Below are positions 22,601 through 26,781 of a DNA stretch of 26,781 bases, piece by piece. The notes beneath the pieces were generated by a model. The model saw only the letters and a list, made by a program, of their open reading frames with translations, was not told where the DNA came from and did not search any database. Made by a program: the position numbers and the translations under genes. How positions within the stretch are numbered: position 1 is the stretch's first letter; each line of letters begins with the position of its first letter. Source of the stretch: an uncultured Clostridia bacterium (GTDB lineage: Bacteria > Bacillota > Clostridia > TANB77 > CAG-508); assembly GCA_948524275.1 (NCBI GenBank), contig CAOSLI010000010.1, positions 5,340-32,120 on the forward strand. Direction: 5' to 3'.

Positions 22601-24064
22601 ATATTTGATGCATTTATTGCGGATAATACTACCACATCTGGATATGGAGCAGGAATTGCTGGCTGTGCAACTTCTGATACTTTTATAAGGACAGAGGGTG
22701 CAACAATTTACAACAACCATGGCTCAGACCAGATCTTCGTTGATCCAACACGTGCTGGTTATGGAGATACAGCAAAGGCTTACATTTCCGAATTTGCACC
22801 TGGAGGTGGTATAAACCACTGGAAGGACGAGAACGGAAACTTGATGGCAAACGATGAGAAAGGTAGCGAGGTTAACTACTTTGATAAATCTAAAGCATTG
22901 CATTTATCAAATGATGATGCAGTTGGTTTGGATACTGAAGGAAAGCTCGCCAAGGTTTTCATTACTGGCAACCTTTCACACGCATATGGTGGAGGTATAG
23001 GAAGTAATGGTTCTGTGACGATAAAAAAGTCTAGTCCATTTGCTTATATTCCTGAACCAGAAGACATAAGCATTATTGTTAATAAAGTTTGGGATGACCA
23101 AGACAATAGTGAAGGTAAAAGACCTGATGCTATCACATTTAATCTTCTTCGCCGTAAAGGCGGGGGTGATGAATGGCTGAAAGTAACATTTATTACCATA
23201 AAGCCTAATGATGATGGTGTATGGCAAGCAGTTACCTTTGAGGGACTTCCGAAAATGTATGATTACACGGTAGGAGAAGAAATTCTTCAGGCTGAGTATG
23301 AGTATACTATTGAAGAGGTTTCCGTAGAAGGCTACACAAGCGTGGTAGAGGGTGATGCCGACAACGGCTTTACTGTAACGAACACTGTTATACCTGAAGA
23401 ACCGCCCAAAGAGCCAGAGACAATCAACATTGTAATTAGCAAAATCTGGGATGACCAAGAAAACGCTGATAATACAAGACCTGACTCAATAACATTTACA
23501 TTGAAGCGTAAAAACTCAGATGGTGAATGGGAGCAGGTATTTCAGAAGACAATGGGAATGATTGATGGTGTATGGCAGACAAGCGTAACTTTCGAAAATC
23601 TTCTTAAGTATATGAATACTGAGGGCGATGAGCTCGTAGAGTATGAGTATATGGTAGAAGAGGAAAAGGTAAAGGGTTACGAAAGCAAGGTAGAAGGAGA
23701 TGCCAAAACTGGATTCACGGTAACGAATACTTTTGTACCAAATGAGCCAGAGAAACCGACAGAACCTGAAAAACCTGAGAAGCCCGAAGAGCCTGAAAAG
23801 CCGACTAAACCGGAAGAACCAATAATTCCGAACAAACCGGAAGAGCCGGTAAAGCCAGAGAACCCCACAGAGCCAGTAGAACCGGAAGAGCCGAAGAAAC
23901 CCAATAAGCCCAACAAGCCTAATAAGGGTGATAACTCCAGCGATAAGGAGAATCCATCGGAGCAAAATCCAGGAACTGGTATTGCAAGCAGAATGATTAT
24001 TCCAGCAGTTGTAGGAGCAGTTGCTCTTATAGCTCTGGCAATATTCAGAAAACGCAGAAAGTAA
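19631..24064 (+). CDS. Cell-wall-anchored beta-helix / Cna_B surface protein (adhesin-like)
   Basis: A 1477-aa secreted protein. Residues 1-31 form a signal peptide (KTKK, hydrophobic core, likely cut after 'VSYA'). An acidic Ser/Thr/Glu-rich spacer follows to about residue 110. The bulk (about 110-1130) is parallel beta-helix sequence with repeated 'GGAIY', 'GGGIY', 'NNTA' and 'MSGGTI' words and an internal 'FLDGISGNDANDGT' segment typical of right-handed beta-helix proteins. Two Cna_B domains come next (about 1147-1250 and 1266-1370), each with 'KVWDD/KIWDD', an internal Glu and a terminal 'TNT', as needed for Lys-Asn isopeptide bonds. A Pro/Glu/Lys-rich wall-spanning stretch leads to the sorting signal NPGTG (1446-1450), a membrane helix and 'RKRRK'. 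GC content and codon choice are visibly higher in GC than in neighbours, suggesting transfer. Adhesion is inferred from architecture. Confidence 0.9.
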   Translation: MTKTKKTLMATAMAMVIFISQTFGVNIVSYADEIPEETTGTVQSADSTETEKNYSNSDEYLGEEQDSNATVEEKETTSGTEEAESSADTSSNDTGSAETTEVGNVTGYTPKSTNVEEGDFSVTTADGTTTSWSKDEMLTKACDVESGTKITLNKDVILGGELTFSKVSKGQYPEKNITFDLGGHTLSVMAKSRIMYLNPGIELTLFNGTISGGTPTGTGFRSNGGAIYTEGARLNANNVTFTDNTAKLGSAIFADRRSSNNTPSYIELNNCIVSNNNALNGNNVTGAIHIFESELRANNLLLKDNVSNGACAGLFLNSNGLDCEIRNSRIEGNNATATHDTKRAAAGITVQDGNLLIEGTVITQNSGMYVGGLRLDSTVSSAKISISLKDSAIYNNSAIEETIEGVRANDIVIMPLTGSMTGIIPTASTMVDGDYDFATKCWIGLKHNDNVDKVVYRGDNIDISKLEKGWRYILTCGEKPEKVAAINADRDDATFYDTLAEAVEAANDGDTIRLIKHDKPGVPDIVNEQITVKDKNITINLNGNKWVSADGMSPVLTIEGTGQVTLKGPSEGLGNIGVIIHNGAGLTLDSHAKIDTIKLGDGKFVTLGEQFVLNDKLNLVLNSDIVGTTGRKLVEAQSDEQARELVNSISVSPVVASTEIVAEGTSIMKKQMNAIFLDGISGNDANDGTTVATAVKTFDKAKELAIDMSNTSNKDVYIFVVNIVTVDGNETWELPNNISLNRYHFERVLINVSGTLTLKNITIDGWADKMEANKPLIRVFAGATLNIEDGAVLKNNYHAPRYYTESGGAIHSKGTVNMSGGTIYGNTSLMGGGIYLTGDTAQFTMMGGTISNNTAKRGASGQTPSGGGIAIDDGATFVLKGGTIEGNESEDDGFGGGISIGVSMWFVGCKPSNFEMTGGDIINNSAGQNGGGIFVQSGTKAVIRAGNISNNECNKNSTLGFSRGIFGGGGIYSNGPRSASGHDIPQADVTIFDAFIADNTTTSGYGAGIAGCATSDTFIRTEGATIYNNHGSDQIFVDPTRAGYGDTAKAYISEFAPGGGINHWKDENGNLMANDEKGSEVNYFDKSKALHLSNDDAVGLDTEGKLAKVFITGNLSHAYGGGIGSNGSVTIKKSSPFAYIPEPEDISIIVNKVWDDQDNSEGKRPDAITFNLLRRKGGGDEWLKVTFITIKPNDDGVWQAVTFEGLPKMYDYTVGEEILQAEYEYTIEEVSVEGYTSVVEGDADNGFTVTNTVIPEEPPKEPETINIVISKIWDDQENADNTRPDSITFTLKRKNSDGEWEQVFQKTMGMIDGVWQTSVTFENLLKYMNTEGDELVEYEYMVEEEKVKGYESKVEGDAKTGFTVTNTFVPNEPEKPTEPEKPEKPEEPEKPTKPEEPIIPNKPEEPVKPENPTEPVEPEEPKKPNKPNKPNKGDNSSDKENPSEQNPGTGIASRMIIPAVVGAVALIALAIFRKRRK

Positions 24065-24120
24065 TGTTTTAATCAATTTTTCAATGAATCTAGGAGCTGA
24101 CTTGAGCTTCTAATGGAAGA

Positions 24121-24145
24121 CCCCCGAAGAAATTCGGGGGTTTTT
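24121..24145 (+). terminator. Strong Rho-independent terminator after the surface-protein gene
   Basis: Eight-bp stem CCCCCGAA/TTCGGGGG (24121-24128 with 24133-24140), GAAA tetraloop and TTTTT directly after. It lies 56 nt beyond the stop codon. Confidence 0.92.
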
Positions 24146-24185
24146 CTTGTGCATTTATATAATTTAATAAAAATAAAAAAAACAC

Positions 24186-24235
24186 TTGACAGTTGAATAT
24201 ACACTCATATATAATAATAGTTGAATACATATTCA
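24186..24235 (+). promoter_or_regulatory. Metal-responsive promoter with two ArsR/CadC operators
   Basis: TTGACA (24186-24191), 18 nt, TATAAT (24210-24215). A perfect 6-2-6 inverted repeat TGAATA-CA-TATTCA spans 24222-24235, around the transcription start. A second, imperfect site TGAATATACACTCA (24194-24207) fills the spacer between -35 and -10. Both fit the SmtB/ArsR pattern TGAA-N6-TTCA (the first with one mismatch) and are 28 bp apart. This layout predicts repression by the CadC-like protein encoded next, released by metal. Confidence 0.8.
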
Positions 24236-24281
24236 CATAATAACTAAATTAAGAATATATATGAAGTAATAGGAGGGATAT

Positions 24282-24671
24282 ATGTCAAGAAATGAATTTA
24301 TTTGTGATTGCAATATGATACACAGTGAAGTAGTTGAATCTACCATAAAAAACATGCCAGAATCAGATGTATTTCTGAAGTTAGCAGAATTTTTTAAAAT
24401 CATAGGAGATACAACAAGAGTTAAAATTCTATTTGCACTTGACCAAAACGAAATGTGTGTATGTGATATAGCGAATGTTTTAGGAATGAGTAAATCATCT
24501 ATTTCACACCAATTAGGAACATTAAGAAGAAGCAGCATTGTTAAATGCAGAAAATCAGGGAAAGAAGTTTTTTATATGCTAGATGATGACCACATAAAAA
24601 AAGTATTTGAAGTAGGCATTGAACATATAGAGCATAGGCGGATAAAGTTAGAAAGGATTAAGCAAATATGA
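24282..24671 (+). CDS. cadC: ArsR/SmtB-family metal sensor, CadC-type repressor
   Basis: A 129-aa winged-helix repressor. It has the CadC-type N-terminal Cys arm 'CDCNMIH', the alpha3 'MCVCDIANVLGMSKSSISHQL' with the Cys-x-Cys ligand pair on the recognition unit, and the alpha5 motif 'DDDHIKKVFEVGIEHIEH' with Asp/His ligands. Having both the Cys-rich alpha3N site and the Asp/His alpha5 site is typical of CadC and relatives, which respond to Cd, Pb or Zn. The ATG follows AGGAGG. The stop overlaps the start of the ATPase gene (ATGA), so both are one operon. Metal choice is inferred from the ligands and the partner. Confidence 0.9.
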   Translation: MSRNEFICDCNMIHSEVVESTIKNMPESDVFLKLAEFFKIIGDTTRVKILFALDQNEMCVCDIANVLGMSKSSISHQLGTLRRSSIVKCRKSGKEVFYMLDDDHIKKVFEVGIEHIEHRRIKLERIKQI

Positions 24672-26515
24672 AAAAAGATATAATACAGTTTACAACTGCT
24701 TTAATACTATATATAGTAGCATTAGTGGGAAATTTTAATAACCCAATAATCAATAATATTATATTTATTGTAGCTTACATTATTGTTGGAATAGAAGTAT
24801 TAAAAGAAGCAATAGAAAATATCATAAAAGGAGAACTTTTTGATGAAAATTTTTTAATGTCAATAGCAACAATAGGAGCATTTGCAATAGGAGAATTCCC
24901 AGAAGCTGCAGCAGTAATGTTATTCTATAAGTTAGGAGAAATGTTTGAAGAATATGCAACAGATAAATCAAGAAAATCAATTGCAAGTTTGATGAATATA
25001 AGGCCTGATTATGCAAATGTTATTCAAGATGAAAAAATAAGAAAAATAAACCCAGAAGATGTAAAGATAAATGATATTATAATAGTAAAGCCAGGAGAAA
25101 AAATACCACTAGATGGCTATATAATAGAAGGAAATTGTCAGCTTGATACAAAAGCCTTGACAGGAGAATCTATGCCAAGAGAAGTTGGAATAGGTGATGA
25201 AGTTTTAAGTGGATGTATTAACTTAAATTGTGTTATAAAAATCAAGGTAAGTAAGATGTATGGAGAATCCACTGTAAGCAAGATATTAGATTTAGTAGAA
25301 AATGCCGCTAACAAAAAATCGAAGTCAGAAAATTTTATAACAAAATTTGCGCAATATTATACACCAATAGTTGTTGTAATTGCAGTAATATTAGCAATAT
25401 TTCCTCCAATATTAATAAAGGGTGAGGAATTTTCTACATGGATATATAGAGCATTGTCATTTTTAGTTGTATCATGTCCATGTGCTTTGGTTATTTCAAT
25501 ACCTTTAAGTTTCTTTGGTGGAATTGGGGCTGCATCAAAAAACGGAATACTTATTAAAGGAAGTAATTATATTGAAAAACTAGCTAATATAAAAACAATG
25601 GTATTTGACAAGACAGGAACATTAACAGAAGGAAAATTTGAAGTACAAGAAATAAAAAGCACAAATATATCAGAAGCAGAGCTTTTAGAAATAGCGGCAT
25701 ATGCGGAAAATTTCTCATCACATCCAATTGGGATATCAGTAAAAGAAAGATATGGTAAAAGCATAGATGAAAATAAAATTAAAGATGCAAAAGAAATATC
25801 AGGACTAGGAATTGAAGCCAAAATAGATGAAAAGAAAGTATATGTTGGAAATGAAAAAATGATGAGGGAAAAAAATATTTCTTATGAAAGATGTAATAAA
25901 GTTGGAACTATATTATATGTAGCTATAAATGATAAATACATGGGATATATTTTAATAGCCGACAAGATAAAAGAAGACTCTAAAGAAGCAATAAAAGGAC
26001 TTAGAATAAATAACATAACGAAAACCATAATGCTAACAGGAGATAAGAAAAAAGTCGGTGAAAATGTAGCAAAAGAGCTTGAAATAGATGAAATTTATGC
26101 AGAGCTTATGCCAGATGAAAAGGCACATAAGATTGAAGAAATGATAAATGCAAGCAAAATGGAAAGAGGTACAGTTGCATTTGTTGGAGATGGAATAAAT
26201 GACGCACCAGTATTAGCTTTAGCTGATGTTGGTATTGCAATGGGAGCCTTAGGATCTGACAGTGCAATAGAAGCAGCAGATGTTGTAATTATGACTGATG
26301 AACCATCTAAAATAGTAAATGCAATTAAAATATCAAGAAAGACAATGAGAATTGTAAAAGAAAATATAGTATTTGCTATTTCAGTAAAAGTACTAATACT
26401 AATTTTAAGTGCTTTTGGAATATCAACTATGTGGCAGGCAGTATTTGCAGATGTTGGTGTTACAGCAATTGCTGTATTAAATGCAATAAGAGCATTAAAT
26501 ATAAGACACAATTAA
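24668..26515 (+). CDS. cadA: P1B-type heavy-metal-exporting ATPase (Zn/Cd/Pb, CadA/ZntA group)
   Basis: Pumps soft divalent metals out of the cell. The 615-aa product carries 'LTGESMP' (actuator domain), the metal-binding 'SCPCAL' (Cys270-Pro-Cys272) in the membrane, the phosphorylation motif 'DKTGTLTEG' (Asp314), the nucleotide-binding 'SHPIG' and 'SGLGIEA', and 'GDGINDAPVLALADVGIAMG' (near 507). The last helix pair has 'ADVGVTAIAVLNAIRAL', where the Asp matches the ZntA transport-site Asp, pointing to Zn/Cd/Pb rather than Cu. It begins directly with membrane helices and has no N-terminal heavy-metal-associated domain, which full-length CadA (about 700-730 aa) has. The gene starts inside the cadC stop. 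Confidence 0.93.
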   Translation: MKKDIIQFTTALILYIVALVGNFNNPIINNIIFIVAYIIVGIEVLKEAIENIIKGELFDENFLMSIATIGAFAIGEFPEAAAVMLFYKLGEMFEEYATDKSRKSIASLMNIRPDYANVIQDEKIRKINPEDVKINDIIIVKPGEKIPLDGYIIEGNCQLDTKALTGESMPREVGIGDEVLSGCINLNCVIKIKVSKMYGESTVSKILDLVENAANKKSKSENFITKFAQYYTPIVVVIAVILAIFPPILIKGEEFSTWIYRALSFLVVSCPCALVISIPLSFFGGIGAASKNGILIKGSNYIEKLANIKTMVFDKTGTLTEGKFEVQEIKSTNISEAELLEIAAYAENFSSHPIGISVKERYGKSIDENKIKDAKEISGLGIEAKIDEKKVYVGNEKMMREKNISYERCNKVGTILYVAINDKYMGYILIADKIKEDSKEAIKGLRINNITKTIMLTGDKKKVGENVAKELEIDEIYAELMPDEKAHKIEEMINASKMERGTVAFVGDGINDAPVLALADVGIAMGALGSDSAIEAADVVIMTDEPSKIVNAIKISRKTMRIVKENIVFAISVKVLILILSAFGISTMWQAVFADVGVTAIAVLNAIRALNIRHN

Positions 26516-26545
26516 TAAGATTATGATAAATTTATATAAAAATAG

Positions 26546-26570
26546 ACCTCAAGAAAAATCTTGAGGTTAT
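26546..26570 (+). terminator. Hairpin terminator after the metal ATPase gene
   Basis: Nine-bp stem ACCTCAAGA/TCTTGAGGT (26546-26554 with 26559-26567) and AAAA loop, 30 nt after the stop. It is followed by TATT rather than a long T run, so strength is uncertain. Confidence 0.65.
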
Positions 26571-26601
26571 TACAATGTTACAAAAATGTAAAAAAAAAGC
26601 A

Positions 26602-26630
26602 TTGAAGAATATAGATCAAACTGTTATAAT
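26602..26630 (+). promoter_or_regulatory. Sigma-A promoter of the terminal ORF
   Basis: TTGAAG (26602-26607), 17 nt, TATAAT (26625-26630). Just upstream is an inverted repeat TTACA-AAAA-TGTAA (26578-26591) that could be an operator. The transcript would start near 26637 and lead into AAAGGAG and the ATG at 26665. Confidence 0.7.
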
Positions 26631-26664
26631 TTATGTAATATAGATGTAAAAGGAGATTAAGTAT

Positions 26665-26751
26665 ATGCAAACTGTAAGCAAAATAGCAATTGAAAAAAAG
26701 AGAACACGTAAAACACTTGCGGCTGTACACACACACACACACACACACTAG
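26665..26751 (+). CDS. Short ORF interrupted at an (AC)11 tract; possible phase-variable gene start
   Basis: A promoter and AAAGGAG ribosome site precede ATG 26665. As written, the ORF encodes 28 residues: a basic start ('MQTVSKIAIEKKRTRKTLAA'), then Val and alternating His-Thr encoded by the AC repeat, and a TAG at 26749-26751 directly after it. With one repeat unit fewer (or two more) the frame reads CTA GTA TTT AAT... and stays open to the window edge; with one more unit it stops three codons later. The product is not recognised and the continuation is outside the window. It may be a contingency gene start, a real short peptide or an assembly error. Confidence 0.45.
   Translation: MQTVSKIAIEKKRTRKTLAAVHTHTHTH
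26727..26748. repeat. (AC)11 dinucleotide microsatellite
   Basis: Eleven perfect AC units inside the N-terminal coding region of the last ORF. Such tracts change length by slipped-strand mispairing. The only other AC run I noticed, near 5184, has four units. Confidence 0.95.
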
Positions 26752-26781
26752 TATTTAATAGATATGAAATAAGATATAAAA

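Noticed and set aside
20200..22800. CRISPR-like or tandem DNA repeats in the surface gene
   Set aside because: The repetition is at protein level (beta-helix rungs); DNA spacing and sequence are irregular.
23516..24076. Long antisense ORFs opposite the Pro/Glu/Lys-rich region of the surface protein
   Set aside because: They are low-complexity shadows of the repeat-rich coding strand with no ribosome site or promoter.
1..26781. tRNA, rRNA, CRISPR array, transposase or integrase genes
   Set aside because: I looked for these on both strands and saw no supporting sequence.

Overview
The window is low-GC, gene-dense DNA with every convincing gene on the + strand. AT-rich codon use, strong AAGGAG-type ribosome sites, a sortase-anchored surface protein and no outer-membrane genes point to a Gram-positive member of the Bacillota, most likely an uncultured gut Clostridia lineage. 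I cannot name a genus from sequence alone.

Layout. (1) 3-1166: 3' part of an ABC-2 (NatB-like) permease, followed by a terminator. (2) 1256-5206: a DNA-repair/transcription operon with ruvA, rarA, an unusual protein combining a sigma-70 region 4-like helix-turn-helix with two RNA-polymerase alpha-CTD modules, and a small coiled-coil protein. (3) 5212-9067: lysS with its own promoter, then an accessory patch: a 76-aa unknown, a minimal HipA-like kinase, a truncated LOG-family remnant and an autoinhibited Fic protein. (4) 9135-19382: a fatty-acid synthesis operon with an acyl-CoA/ACP synthetase, birA, fabD, fabG, fabF, accB, fabZ, accC, accD, accA and fabI. accA carries a +1 frameshift. The operon makes malonyl-CoA (AccABCD, with BirA to biotinylate AccB), loads it (FabD) and elongates (FabF, FabG, FabZ, FabI); acpP and fabH are not in the window. 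(5) 19492-24145: a 1477-aa beta-helix/Cna_B surface protein with different base composition from its neighbours. (6) 24186-26570: a CadC-type metal sensor and a Zn/Cd/Pb P-type ATPase under tandem operators. (7) 26602-end: a promoter and short ORF carrying an (AC)11 microsatellite.

The strongest candidate for something undescribed is a 76-nt element that occurs three times (1300-1375, 5289-5364, 13229-13304), directly upstream of ruvA, lysS and fabF. The copies align without gaps. Each has a hairpin with an invariant CAAAG loop whose stem changes by compensatory substitutions, a fixed 35-nt 3' arm, and the gene's Shine-Dalgarno as its last bases. Two copies follow clear promoters and one lies inside an operon without one, so the element seems tied to the ribosome site rather than to a promoter. 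I read it as a family of structured 5'-leader RNAs acting on several housekeeping genes.

Other points of note are the accA UUU-C-GGU-AGA site, where a +1 slip of the Phe tRNA restores the full protein, the sigma4/alpha-CTD fusion, and the possible phase-variable (AC)11 tract.
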